Notes: generated by a model from the sequence alone, not told the origin. Shown: positions 16,609 to 25,556, numbered from the stretch's first letter. The stretch is DNA of 64,000 nucleotides from JBDREC01 sp043820105 [NCBI: Pseudomonadota bacterium] (GCA_043820105.1 JBDREC010000049.1:1-64000); one strand, 5' to 3'. Translations and numbers: made by a program.

Positions 16609-17775
16609 TCAGTTCGTCAAATGCAATATACTGTCTAATGAATGTTGATAATAAAGATATGGTAAGATATTTAAACCATGTTTTTTAATTAAATTTTCAA
16701 CGTAATAGCTGCCAATAGGATAACTTGGTGTATAAAATTTATCATCTTCTGTAAAGTAGTCAGTTCTTTGCTTTATCAAAGCATCAGAAAATAACATATC
16801 GTTTTTTAATATGTCAAAATATTTTCTGGAAATTTCTTTTTCTTCAATGTTTTTACTGTACCACATATTATAAAATAATTTATGTAAGAATTTTTCAATT
16901 TTTTGTGTTATTAAAACTCTTGATCCAAGCAGGTCTCCAAATATTAAATCTGAATTGACAGCTAAGCCTTCATTAATCATATTTTCTGGAGAATAAAAGG
17001 TATCTATAGAGCCTACTAAATCAATTTGGCTATTATCAATTTGATATTGTTTTATTAAATAGTATAAATGGTGTCCAGGGATAACCTCATGACAAATAAA
17101 AGCCTTAATAAATTCATCTGATAGATTGGACTTTATACAAATGCCAAGTGTTCCCTGATAGTTTCCGTCATAGTGGTAATAACAAGTTGGATCTTCTGGC
17201 CCACTTTCTATGATTTTAATTTTTGAATTAGATAAAATCTTTTCAAGGTCTAATTTGAAAAGAGCTGAATATTTCTGACTTGTTATTTCATAATATTTAC
17301 TTATTACTTTAGAAACATAGTTGCCTAAGTCATTTTTGTTTTTGAATAAAACTATTCGGTTTTCATTTTTAAATTCTTCTAAATTTTTATACCCTAAGTT
17401 ATATAGGTGAGAATTTAATTTATTTAATTCTTGTTCAATATTAAATTTAGGAATTAATTTAATTCCATGTAATTTTTCGACCGTGTCTTTAAAACTCGTG
17501 TTTTTGTAGTCATTAACAAAATAATCCGCTTGAGTTAGAATAGAGGTTAGGAGATCTTTAAAGTATGTTTCTCGGTGCTTTAAGTTAACAACAGTTGTTG
17601 ATTGATTGATTTCATATAGAATAGAGGATAGATTCCTGTAAGCATTTTTAAATGATATTTTGCTGGCATTATGTTCGATGTTTTTTGGGCCTATGTAGCT
17701 ATGAATAAATTCATAGTCTTCAAAAGAGCTTGAAAGTGCCAGAATGTTTTTAGTAATATCTTTGTAAATATCCAT
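16609..17775 (-). CDS. HExxPGHH zinc metallopeptidase (DUF885-like), cytoplasmic
   Basis: 388 residues without signal peptide. H-E-V-I-P-G-H-H at 229-236 and N-E-G-L-A-V with Glu269 give a gluzincin-type site (HExxxxH-like plus distant Glu). The PGHH variant is the hallmark of the DUF885 peptidase family, but this protein is shorter than the usual 550-600 residues. A Tyr/His-rich stretch (C-Y-Y-H-Y-D-G-N-Y) precedes the site. AAGGAAGAG lies before the ATG. It sits between the radical SAM enzyme (16 bp away) and the exporter, so a role in trimming the Lys-rich leader from the peptides is the natural inference. Confidence 0.8.
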   Translation of the reverse strand: MDIYKDITKNILALSSSFEDYEFIHSYIGPKNIEHNASKISFKNAYRNLSSILYEINQSTTVVNLKHRETYFKDLLTSILTQADYFVNDYKNTSFKDTVEKLHGIKLIPKFNIEQELNKLNSHLYNLGYKNLEEFKNENRIVLFKNKNDLGNYVSKVISKYYEITSQKYSALFKLDLEKILSNSKIKIIESGPEDPTCYYHYDGNYQGTLGICIKSNLSDEFIKAFICHEVIPGHHLYYLIKQYQIDNSQIDLVGSIDTFYSPENMINEGLAVNSDLIFGDLLGSRVLITQKIEKFLHKLFYNMWYSKNIEEKEISRKYFDILKNDMLFSDALIKQRTDYFTEDDKFYTPSYPIGSYYVENLIKKHGLNILPYLYYQHSLDSILHLTN

Positions 17776-17791
17776 ATGTCTCTTCCTTTGT

Positions 17792-18856
17792 CTAAAGTGT
17801 AGATTCTACAATGTGCTTGTAGCAATATTCATTTTTATATATTGATTTATGCAAAGAATAGGCCATGGATAGGCATCCGGCTTTACATTCTTCGTGTGAG
17901 CTACAGTTTTGACAGTTGCCTTCCATTTGTTTTGGATCATAATTTCTTGTATATGCAAAGCAATTATCATCATACCAAATATCTTTTAATGATCTATTTC
18001 TAACATTTCCAGCAGAGAACTTATCATCTTGCAGTGAAAGACAACCCTTAACATTTCCATTTGACTCAATTCCTAATACATATTTTCCAGCACTACAGCC
18101 ATCCCAGGTAGCGCCATCTAAGAGCTTGTCAATTTTATCATGGCAATAACCCATCGAGTCTGCTATTGTTATCTTAATTTTATCTCCATACTCTTCTTTC
18201 CATTTTAATATATCATTTGTTAATTCTACTAATTGATTTTTTTCAACAATTAGACTCTCAGCGTTTTTGCCCGCTCTACCAAAGGAGTTAACGATTTGTA
18301 CCTGCCAGATATCAACACCTTTATCCATGAGAATCTTTAATATATCCGCTCTTTGTGCAAAGTTTAATTTATTAAAGGAGGTGACGATACCAACTCTGTA
18401 ATTATTTTCTTGGCACATATCTATAACATTCATGACATTATTATACGCACCTTTATACTGTCTAATATAATCATGAGTATTTTCATTTCCATCAAGGCTG
18501 ATTGCAATATGTGTTGATTTTTTGCTTTTTAAGAATCTGATGTCATCTTCAGTGATTTGAGCTCCATTGCTAATTATGCTGATTTCAGAATAATCATCAT
18601 TTTCTGATTTAATATAATTTACTAATTCTCTCCAATGAGGATACATGAAGGGTTCTCCCCCTGAAAGAGTAAAGTATTTGGCTTTAAGGGATTTTAATTC
18701 ATCTATTACTTTTTTCCATTCATTTAAATTTAAGCTATTTGCACGATTTTGTCCATTAGCATAAGATCCACAATGGATACATCTCATATTACAGGCAAGA
18801 GTTACCTCTAGGGCAACAGCATATGGAAAGAATTTATCATCTACATATAGAGGCAT
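17792..18856 (-). CDS. Radical SAM/SPASM peptide-modifying enzyme
   Basis: 354 residues. C22-x3-C26-x2-C29 (A-C-N-M-R-C-I-H-C) binds the SAM [4Fe-4S] cluster, and G-G-E-P lies at 66-69. The C-terminal SPASM domain has the expected Cys set: D-G-C-S, V-K-G-C-L, G-N-C-Q-N-C, E-E-C-K-A-G-C and Y-C-Y, enough for two auxiliary clusters. This is the architecture of RiPP maturases such as PqqE, MftC and sactipeptide enzymes. No N-terminal peptide-recognition (RRE) domain is seen and no separate one is nearby. It begins 81 bp after peptide 1, behind AAGGAG. Chemistry on the R-P-x-Y core is unknown. Confidence 0.9.
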   Translation of the reverse strand: MPLYVDDKFFPYAVALEVTLACNMRCIHCGSYANGQNRANSLNLNEWKKVIDELKSLKAKYFTLSGGEPFMYPHWRELVNYIKSENDDYSEISIISNGAQITEDDIRFLKSKKSTHIAISLDGNENTHDYIRQYKGAYNNVMNVIDMCQENNYRVGIVTSFNKLNFAQRADILKILMDKGVDIWQVQIVNSFGRAGKNAESLIVEKNQLVELTNDILKWKEEYGDKIKITIADSMGYCHDKIDKLLDGATWDGCSAGKYVLGIESNGNVKGCLSLQDDKFSAGNVRNRSLKDIWYDDNCFAYTRNYDPKQMEGNCQNCSSHEECKAGCLSMAYSLHKSIYKNEYCYKHIVESTL

Positions 18857-18893
18857 GTTAATCTCCTTTGAAGTTTAAATCAAATTTAGCAAG

Positions 18894-18926
18894 AGGCAAA
18901 GCCGCTTTTAAAAAGCAGCTTTGCCT
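18894..18926 (-). promoter_or_regulatory. Intercistronic hairpin between peptide 1 and the radical SAM gene
   Basis: AGGCAAAGC (18894-18902) pairs with GCTTTGCCT (18918-18926), with further inner pairing GCTTTT/AAAAGC. On the minus strand only a weak T content follows. It could be an attenuator or mRNA-stabilising element, so that peptides are made in excess over the enzymes. Confidence 0.6.
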
Positions 18927-18937
18927 TTTGAAAAAAC

Positions 18938-19009
18938 CTAGAAATCAGCAAGAATGACATAAGTTGGTCTTAGTGCCTTTTTCTTACTTTTCTTATTTGA
19001 TTTTTTCAT
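18938..19009 (-). CDS. Putative RiPP precursor peptide 1 (23 residues)
   Basis: Translation: ATG, then a Lys/Ser-rich leader (K-K-S-N-K-K-S-K-K-K), then A-L-R-P-T-Y-V-I-L-A-D-F and stop. A strong GGAGGGAG site precedes the ATG. The last 13 residues match two other peptides within 500 bp: K-(K/R)-A-(L/I)-R-P-x-Y-aliphatic-aliphatic-L-x-D. It lies directly upstream of the radical SAM/SPASM gene on the same strand. Short conserved peptide, variable basic leader and adjacent maturase are what a RiPP precursor gene looks like. The invariant Tyr, Arg, Pro and Asp are candidate modification sites. Confidence 0.75.
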   Translation of the reverse strand: MKKSNKKSKKKALRPTYVILADF

Positions 19010-19037
19010 GTCTCCCTCCAAAATTTCGTTTGGGAAA

Positions 19038-19075
19038 TAAAAAAAGGTGCTTCTTTAATAAATAAAGAAACACCT
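19038..19075 (-). terminator. Rho-independent terminator after peptide 2
   Basis: On the minus strand AGGTGTTTCTTTA pairs with TAAAGAAGCACCT and is followed by a T-run (TTTTTTTATTT). It sits between peptide 2 and peptide 1, so expression of peptide 1 and the enzymes would need read-through. This would favour peptide over enzyme. Confidence 0.75.
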
Positions 19076-19082
19076 AAAAAGC

Positions 19083-19163
19083 TTAATCTGTTAACATCAG
19101 GTAAAAAGGTCTTAAAGCTTTCTTGACTGCTTTTTTCTTGGCCTTTTTTGTCGCTTTTTTCAT
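19083..19163 (-). CDS. Putative RiPP precursor peptide 2 (26 residues)
   Basis: Leader M-K-K-A-T-K-K-A-K-K-K-A-V-K-K, then A-L-R-P-F-Y-L-M-L-T-D and stop. It ends one residue after the shared Asp position lacks the final aromatic seen in the other two. AAGGAG precedes the ATG. About 95 bp upstream is a sigma-54 promoter, and a strong terminator lies just downstream, so this is likely the most abundantly transcribed of the set when the regulator is active. Same motif as peptides 1 and 3. Confidence 0.75.
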   Translation of the reverse strand: MKKATKKAKKKAVKKALRPFYLMLTD

Positions 19164-19269
19164 AATGGACTCCTTTTAATAAAGGGTTACTAAAAACTTG
19201 CTTTTATACGGAAGAACCTTAGCTTGTTTTGACCAAAGTGTTTTCCAAAAGCCTTGAGAATGAGCATTT

Positions 19270-19286
19270 TGCAAGTAATATGCCAT
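19270..19286 (-). promoter_or_regulatory. Sigma-54 promoter of the peptide operon
   Basis: On the minus strand TATGGCAT and CTTGCAA give GG-N10-GC with TGGC at -24 and TTGCA at -12, close to the consensus. Predicted start is near 19259, leaving about 95 nt of leader before peptide 2. A sigma-54 enhancer-binding protein is encoded immediately upstream, ending 81 bp before peptide 3. Confidence 0.75.
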
Positions 19287-19415
19287 AGCAAAAGAGACCA
19301 TTGGTTTTCGTATAAGCGTTTAAATTTAAAGGCAAAACTCTATTGTATTCGTGTTTGGGTTATATTTGATTCGAAAGATAAGGTGTCGTTATGATACTTT
19401 AGGAGCAGAAATTTG

Positions 19416-19499
19416 CTACCAGTCAAGTAAGATATATTCAGGTCTTATTGCTCTTTTTTTTAATGATTTGTTTTTCTTGGATTGCTTATTGTTTTCCAT
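19416..19499 (-). CDS. Putative RiPP precursor peptide 3 (27 residues)
   Basis: Leader M-E-N-N-K-Q-S-K-K-N-K-S-L-K-K-R, then A-I-R-P-E-Y-I-L-L-D-W and stop. The core aligns with peptides 1 and 2 with the gap before Asp shortened by one residue. A perfect GGAGG site lies seven bases before the ATG, and a sigma-70-type promoter (19522-19550) precedes it. It is separated from peptide 2 by about 250 bp holding the sigma-54 promoter. It may therefore be expressed constitutively, unlike the other two. Confidence 0.75.
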   Translation of the reverse strand: MENNKQSKKNKSLKKRAIRPEYILLDW

Positions 19500-19521
19500 T
19501 TGATTCCCTCCGAGTTTATTG

Positions 19522-19550
19522 ATTATAAAAATACGAAAGCTAAATTACAA
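19522..19550 (-). promoter_or_regulatory. Sigma-70-type promoter of peptide 3
   Basis: TTGTAA (-35, 19545-19550) and TATAAT (-10, 19522-19527) on the minus strand are 17 bp apart. Predicted start is just before the GGAGG ribosome site. Confidence 0.6.
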
Positions 19551-19580
19551 AGAAAAAATTAAATTGCAAGAATAAATATT

Positions 19581-22500
19581 TTATTTGTTAACTTTGATAT
19601 CATACTTTATTATTTTTGAACTCAGTGTTTTTTTATCAATTGCCAGTATCTTAGCCGCTTGAGATTTATTCCCATCTGTTTCTTTTAATACATTTTCAAT
19701 TGCTAATTTTTCAACATCACATAATCTTTTTCCCTTAAATACTATTTGATTACTAATGTTATATTTAGTGCTATCAATGAGAGAAGTATCTATGACATTT
19801 GAATTAGAAAGATAGATTAGTTTTTTAATTTCATTTTCAAGTTCTCGAATATTTCCAGGCCAGCTGTAGCTTTTAAAATTATCAATTAATTTTTTATCAA
19901 AAACTTTCGCTTGTTTTAGACTGTGTTTATTTAGAAAATGTTCTATTAATAAAGGAATGTCTTCTGGACGCTCTCTTAATGAAGGGAGCTTTATATGGAT
20001 TACATTCAGTCTAAAATATAAATCTTGCCTAAAGGTTTCTGTTTTTGTCATTTCTAAAAGATCTCTATGTGTAGCTGAAATTATTCTTACATCCACGTTA
20101 TATATTTTATTTCCACCAACACGGCGTATCTTTTTTTCCTGAATCGCTCTTAAAAGCTTTTTTTGCATTGAAATAGGCATATCGCCGACTTCATCTAAAA
20201 ACAAAGACCCCTCATGAGCAAGCTCAAAGAGGCCACGTTTGTCTATATTCGCATCTGTATACGCTCCTTTAACATAACCAAAAAGTTCAGTTTCAAGAAT
20301 TGATTCTGTAAGAGCGGAACAGTTTTCAGCAAAAAAAGGTTTCTCAGTTCTGTTTCCATTATAGTGAATTGCTCTTGCTATTAATTCTTTTCCTGTACCA
20401 CTTTCTCCTGTAATTAAGACTGAAATGTCTGAATCTTTTACTTTATCAATAGTTTCAAATATTTTAAACATGCTTGTGCTTTGAGTAATTATATTTCTAT
20501 AATCATAGTCCTGGATTTCATTTCGTTTACTTAGTTCCAGGGCTTCTTTGGTTTTTTCATAGTTTTCTTCTGTGACTATAAGCCTCTCTTTTACAGCGCT
20601 TGCTTCAGTATTAATTTTAATGTTTTCCTGAGCTAGTTGTTTTAAGTGTTTTGTGTTTGAAATTGCGATTGAAACTTGGCTGGCAAAAGTTAACATAAGT
20701 TCTTTGTCAATATTATCAAAAGCCGCTATTTTTGTAGGGTCATCTAAATAAATTAAACCAGCTACTTTATTATTTTCAACAATCGGTAGAGATAAAACGC
20801 TTTTTAGATTTGAAGCCTGTATGCTGTGAGCTTCTGTAAAATTTTCAATTGCATTTGAAATTTTCAATACGTTTTCTTTTAAAAAGGTATTTTGGATGAT
20901 TGTGTTACTAATTTGATCAGTGTATTGTTTAATATCTTCTTTGTGAATGTTTCTTGCAGCTAAGACTTGAAAGCTTGTAAGGGTAGATAGATCTATTGTT
21001 TCAGTTGGTACAGCTTCTTTGAGTATTATAAATCCACGTTTGGCATCTGAAAATAGGATTGCGTTGTCTAGAATAAGATTTAATAAACGATTTAAATCTT
21101 TTTCCTGTGAGAGGCTTAAATTAATTTCAAAAATCTTGTGTAATTTATTTATGTCAGAAAAGCCATCACGATCAAGTTTTATCATTGATAGAAGTTCTTT
21201 AGCAGAAGAAACTTTCGGTAAGAGATTAAAGTTTGATAAATTTGTAACTAGAATATGTTCTTCTATGCTTGCTATTGTGTTTTGCAAGAGCTTGCTATAT
21301 TCTTCAAGTTTTAAAACATTTTTAGTGAAAAAATACAGTCTTGTAAAAGCTTCGTAATATGATATTTTCATTAATGGATAAAGTTCATCAGCATTTATTG
21401 ATTCAATTTGATCTAAAAAATCTTTAGCTTTTAATGGACTTTCTTTATCAAGCTCTATATTTGCTTTTATTATATTTGTTTCAATGTTGATAATTACATT
21501 CTTGTCTAAAAGCTCAGTTGCTTTTTTTAATAAAGAATATGTTTTATCAATGTTTCCTTGCTTCTTTTCTAATAAGGCTAGGTTTGTGTAGATATCCGCC
21601 ATTCCACTTTTATTGTTTGTTTCCTTAAAAAGTTCAAGGGCTTTATCATAATTTTCCTTACAGCGTTCTATATCATTTTTATTGAATGCGAGGTCAGCCA
21701 GCAAGGAATAGTTGGATGCTAATAATAGTTTGTTATTTCGTTTCTTTGATAAGGCCAATGATTCATTTGCATAATAGCTTGAGTTATCAATATCTCCCAT
21801 CATTGAATAAATTAATGCTATGTTGAAAGTTGCAGTTTCTGTTTCCCTTGGTTTGTCAAGGTTTTCAAGAATATCAAAAGATTCTTTATAAGATTCTAAT
21901 GCTTCTTGTAAAAGCCCCATTCTTAATTGGTTTGAACCAATATTCAAACATTGCTGCGCCTTTTTCCTTATTTGATGAAATTCTTCAGAAATATTGAGCG
22001 CTTCTTTATGCCAATTTATTGCATCTTCTAAGTGGCCAAGCATAGTTGAACTTAAGCCCATGTTGTTTAAAGATGCAATGATGCCACTTTGTTCCTTCAG
22101 TAAACATGCAAAGTCATATGAAAGTTTGAACTCTTCGATACTTTTCTCGAAATTTCCTGAATAATAATTTAGCAGTCCAGAAAGGTTATATAATTTGATT
22201 TTATGAAAATCTTCTAGGATTTCTTTTGCTTTTAATTCATTTAGAATTAATTTGCAGGCTTCGAATTGAGATTGTCCCATTAAAGCTGAAACCTTGAGCA
22301 ATAGAAGCTCTGTTTTTTTGTTATCATTTTGATTTTCACAGGCTTTTAGAATTGCCATATCATAAATTGAAATTCCTTCTGAATATATACCTTTATTTGT
22401 TTTAATTTGTCCCTTGAGTTTCAAAAGATCAAGCTCTTGGTTTGGGTTTAGCTCAAATAAACTCAAACCATTTGCATGTGTTTCTGCGGTATTATAATCA

Positions 22501-25466
22501 CCTGTAAATAATGTAATTTTGACCAATTCAAAAAGAGTGTTGATTTTTAGAGCTTCCTTTTCTTTTGTGTCAATTGCTCCAAGGGAGTTTATGATGATAT
22601 TGTAATAATTAGTTGCTCCTAACAAAAAACCTTTTGAAAAATTGCTCTGGGCCAGTTTGTTATATATTCGCAATGCCTCCATGTTATCTTTTGCAAGTAG
22701 TAGGTGATTCGCTATCTTTTCTTCTTGCTTTTCAGTGCTATAATCAAAGGATTCTAACTCTTGTGCTATTGCTTTATGAATAAGGCTAGCTTCTTTAGAT
22801 GGAATTAAATCACTAATGATTTGCTTTGAAAACTCATCGCTAATGGAGAATAGTTTGTTTGCTTTTGTTAAAATAATTTCATTATCAGATTTTATTTCAT
22901 ATGAAGTGCTTAGAAAGTTTTTTGAATATAAATAATCCAGTTTTAATAAAAGCTCTGGTTTTGATAAAGGATAATTAATTTTAATTAAGATTGTTGAGAT
23001 TGACTCAATTGTTAAGGGTAAATCAAATAGGGTGCTTATAAAAAGAATTTTTTGACCTTCCTTGTCTAATGACTTTACTCTTAAGCTTATAGCTTCTGCA
23101 ATGTCCTTTGGGTAACCTGTTGGAATTCGATGCAATGCAATTGATTCATTTTTAATTAAAATTTGAGCTTTTGAAATTAAATATGGAATTAGTGTTGTAA
23201 TATAAGCAGGGTTTCCGCCTGATGCTTTGAAGACATAATCAAGAAAATCATTTGATATACTTTTATTGAAAATATCCTCAAGCAATGAATTAGTTTCTTT
23301 TCTTGAGAGCCTTTCAAGTTCAAATGATTCCACTTTAATGTGTCTGGAAGCTTTAGATAAAAAAGTATCAAGCAAAATATGCTTTTTAGCTAGATCACTG
23401 TTCAGTGAAAAGAAAAACAAAATATTTGATTTATGTTCTTTAATTGAATCAAATAAGAACCTCAAAAAAATTATTGCAATTTTATTAATGTTTTCACATT
23501 TATCAAAATAAATTAGCGTATCACTATTTCCAATCCTTGATATAAATGTATCAGAGAGCTTTTTAATGAAAGTTGTTGTGTCAGTTAGTTTTACATCGCC
23601 TGATTGCTCATCATTTTCTATTTCTAAGGTTATTGAACATGAACAAAAATCTATAATATCTTGTAAGGAATAGAATTTGATAAAGCTAAAGCTTTTAGAA
23701 TTAATCTCACTTAAATTTGCTTGGTTTATAAATTCATTAATTATTCTGGTTTTGCCAGAACCAGTTTCTCCAACAATAGTTATTATTACCTTGTCAGATT
23801 TGGTTTTTATTTTAGAAAAAACAATATCAAAGTTATTTTGAATTTTTCTTAAAAGCTCATGATTGCCAGTTAAAGATGCCTGTTTTATTGTTAACTTTCC
23901 ACTTAATTCTTGTTTGCTTAAAAGGGAATTCTCAAAAAAATTATTAAGTTCCTTAAGTATTTCACCTTCATTCTGATATCTATCTTTTGAATTATAGGCC
24001 GTCATTTTTGAAATAATGTTACAAAATTCTAGAGGCAAATCCTTTTTTACATAATTTAATTTTATATATTCATTATTTTTTATATCATTTAAATATTCAT
24101 CAAAGGTGCTTGTTGAAAATGGAAAGCTTTTTGTTATTATATGGTAAATGCTCATACCAAAGGAGTAAAGGTCTGATGATGCACTTTCCTTTTTTTGAAG
24201 CAAAATTTCTGGATCAATAAAAAAATTAGTTCCCTTTATTTTAGCTTCTGAGTCCTTGACTAAACCAAAATCTATCAACCTCAGCTCAATAAAACCTTCT
24301 TTGCTTTTTGAAAAGAGAATGTTTGAAGGATTAATGTCGTGATGCTTTATGTTTTTATCTTTCATCACTACAAGTAAAGCTAGGATGTTTGACATAATAG
24401 CATAAATATCCTTTGGTTTTAGTTTGCCAGCATAATGACTTAAGTTTGGAGTTTCAAAATATTCCATTGTAAAGTAATAGCTTTTATTTTCACCATAGAA
24501 AGCAAAATCATAAACCTGAGGAAGCAAGGGATGTTTAAGTTCTTTAAGTAAAATAAATTCATCTTTGAAGGCTTTAATATTTTCTCTAGTATTATTTTCT
24601 TCTTTTAATAGTTTTAGTGCAATAAAAGTTTTCTTGCTTAAATCAAAAGCTAAATAAATATTGCTACTCAGACCTTTTCCTATAAGCTTTTCGATTCTAT
24701 ATCTTTGTCCAATATATTTGATAAGTTTATAATCAACATTGATTTCTTTTTGAAGTTGCAGGTCCTGCGATTTCAGTTTTAGTATAGAATTACATTCAGC
24801 TGGCATGTATTCTTTAAATTTATTAAAAATATATTTAAAATGAGGTCTTGTTAAACCCTTTTTTGAAGAGGTTTCAAATAAAAATCCCCTTTTTGTGCTT
24901 TGCAAAGCCTTTATTCCACGTTTCAGGCTGTTTTCATATTTATTTTCATTGAAAAAGAAATATTCAAATTCTTTTTTAGGAGGGATTTTTATGCCAATTT
25001 TATCATCTGTAATTAATATATCTTGTTTCTTTAGTTTAGAGATCTTATCTGTGTTAAGTCCACAAAGAACATATAATAAAAAAATTGTCTTTCTATTGTC
25101 ATCAACATGCTCAATTTTATCCAAAAATCCTTCAATTTTATCTTTTGGTAGGTAAACAAGAGCTTGCTTTTGCTTGTTTTTAAGACTTTTCCCCAAATCT
25201 TTTAATTCAAAAGCTTGCGACAAGTATTTGAAAAATAATTTTAATGAGGATATATAAAGGTTATATGTATGAGCAGAATACCCTTTTTTTTCAACATCAT
25301 CTAAAAACAATTTAAGATTTTCAAGAGTCAATTCACCAGGATCCTTGAAGCCTGAAAAAAACTTTTCAAGGTCATTGAGTTTCTTTTTATATAGCTCAAT
25401 AGTACCCTTATTGCATTTCTTCCTTTTTTCAAGGCTTAAAATAAACTCAGCAATTACTTTTTTCAT
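19581..25466 (-). CDS. Giant chimeric sigma-54 regulator: recombinase-like/kinase/ATPase/TPR/GAF/AAA+/Fis
   Basis: 1,961 residues from ATG 25466; a TTG 25 codons earlier is also possible. Order: (1) 1-230, tyrosine-recombinase-like, SAM-like core-binding part well formed, but the catalytic Arg position reads G-L-N-T-D-K-I and no Tyr site is seen. (2) 255-515, Ser/Thr kinase: G-K-G-L-S-S, A-L-K-L, H-H-D-I-N-P-S-N, D-F-G. (3) about 535-860, STAND-like ATPase with G-E-T-G-S-G-K-T. (4) long TPR array. (5) GAF. (6) AAA+ sigma-54 domain with G-E-S-G-T-G-K-E and G-A-Y-T-D-A in place of GAFTGA, F-L-D-E-V-G-D and W-P-G-N-I-R-E-L-E. (7) Fis-type helix with N-K-S-Q-A-A-K-I-L. Kinase-ATPase-TPR-GAF-sigma-54 chains are known; the recombinase-like head is unusual. 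It probably switches on the peptide operon. Confidence 0.88.
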   Translation of the reverse strand: MKKVIAEFILSLEKRKKCNKGTIELYKKKLNDLEKFFSGFKDPGELTLENLKLFLDDVEKKGYSAHTYNLYISSLKLFFKYLSQAFELKDLGKSLKNKQKQALVYLPKDKIEGFLDKIEHVDDNRKTIFLLYVLCGLNTDKISKLKKQDILITDDKIGIKIPPKKEFEYFFFNENKYENSLKRGIKALQSTKRGFLFETSSKKGLTRPHFKYIFNKFKEYMPAECNSILKLKSQDLQLQKEINVDYKLIKYIGQRYRIEKLIGKGLSSNIYLAFDLSKKTFIALKLLKEENNTRENIKAFKDEFILLKELKHPLLPQVYDFAFYGENKSYYFTMEYFETPNLSHYAGKLKPKDIYAIMSNILALLVVMKDKNIKHHDINPSNILFSKSKEGFIELRLIDFGLVKDSEAKIKGTNFFIDPEILLQKKESASSDLYSFGMSIYHIITKSFPFSTSTFDEYLNDIKNNEYIKLNYVKKDLPLEFCNIISKMTAYNSKDRYQNEGEILKELNNFFENSLLSKQELSGKLTIKQASLTGNHELLRKIQNNFDIVFSKIKTKSDKVIITIVGETGSGKTRIINEFINQANLSEINSKSFSFIKFYSLQDIIDFCSCSITLEIENDEQSGDVKLTDTTTFIKKLSDTFISRIGNSDTLIYFDKCENINKIAIIFLRFLFDSIKEHKSNILFFFSLNSDLAKKHILLDTFLSKASRHIKVESFELERLSRKETNSLLEDIFNKSISNDFLDYVFKASGGNPAYITTLIPYLISKAQILIKNESIALHRIPTGYPKDIAEAISLRVKSLDKEGQKILFISTLFDLPLTIESISTILIKINYPLSKPELLLKLDYLYSKNFLSTSYEIKSDNEIILTKANKLFSISDEFSKQIISDLIPSKEASLIHKAIAQELESFDYSTEKQEEKIANHLLLAKDNMEALRIYNKLAQSNFSKGFLLGATNYYNIIINSLGAIDTKEKEALKINTLFELVKITLFTGDYNTAETHANGLSLFELNPNQELDLLKLKGQIKTNKGIYSEGISIYDMAILKACENQNDNKKTELLLLKVSALMGQSQFEACKLILNELKAKEILEDFHKIKLYNLSGLLNYYSGNFEKSIEEFKLSYDFACLLKEQSGIIASLNNMGLSSTMLGHLEDAINWHKEALNISEEFHQIRKKAQQCLNIGSNQLRMGLLQEALESYKESFDILENLDKPRETETATFNIALIYSMMGDIDNSSYYANESLALSKKRNNKLLLASNYSLLADLAFNKNDIERCKENYDKALELFKETNNKSGMADIYTNLALLEKKQGNIDKTYSLLKKATELLDKNVIINIETNIIKANIELDKESPLKAKDFLDQIESINADELYPLMKISYYEAFTRLYFFTKNVLKLEEYSKLLQNTIASIEEHILVTNLSNFNLLPKVSSAKELLSMIKLDRDGFSDINKLHKIFEINLSLSQEKDLNRLLNLILDNAILFSDAKRGFIILKEAVPTETIDLSTLTSFQVLAARNIHKEDIKQYTDQISNTIIQNTFLKENVLKISNAIENFTEAHSIQASNLKSVLSLPIVENNKVAGLIYLDDPTKIAAFDNIDKELMLTFASQVSIAISNTKHLKQLAQENIKINTEASAVKERLIVTEENYEKTKEALELSKRNEIQDYDYRNIITQSTSMFKIFETIDKVKDSDISVLITGESGTGKELIARAIHYNGNRTEKPFFAENCSALTESILETELFGYVKGAYTDANIDKRGLFELAHEGSLFLDEVGDMPISMQKKLLRAIQEKKIRRVGGNKIYNVDVRIISATHRDLLEMTKTETFRQDLYFRLNVIHIKLPSLRERPEDIPLLIEHFLNKHSLKQAKVFDKKLIDNFKSYSWPGNIRELENEIKKLIYLSNSNVIDTSLIDSTKYNISNQIVFKGKRLCDVEKLAIENVLKETDGNKSQAAKILAIDKKTLSSKIIKYDIKVNK

Positions 25467-25556
25467 ATATGGAACTTTTGGATAGTTTAACAAAATATAT
25501 CGTATATGATAGTAAAATAATTGATGAAAAGCAAGTGGCAACTTGTTTGGAATCCG

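Noticed and set aside
19176-19286. A 36-codon minus-strand frame (M-A-Y-Y-L-Q-N-A-H-S...) just before peptide 2, with its stop near the peptide 2 ribosome site.
   Set aside because: No ribosome site, it overlaps the sigma-54 promoter, and it lacks the shared peptide motif. Translation would need a start upstream of the predicted transcription start.
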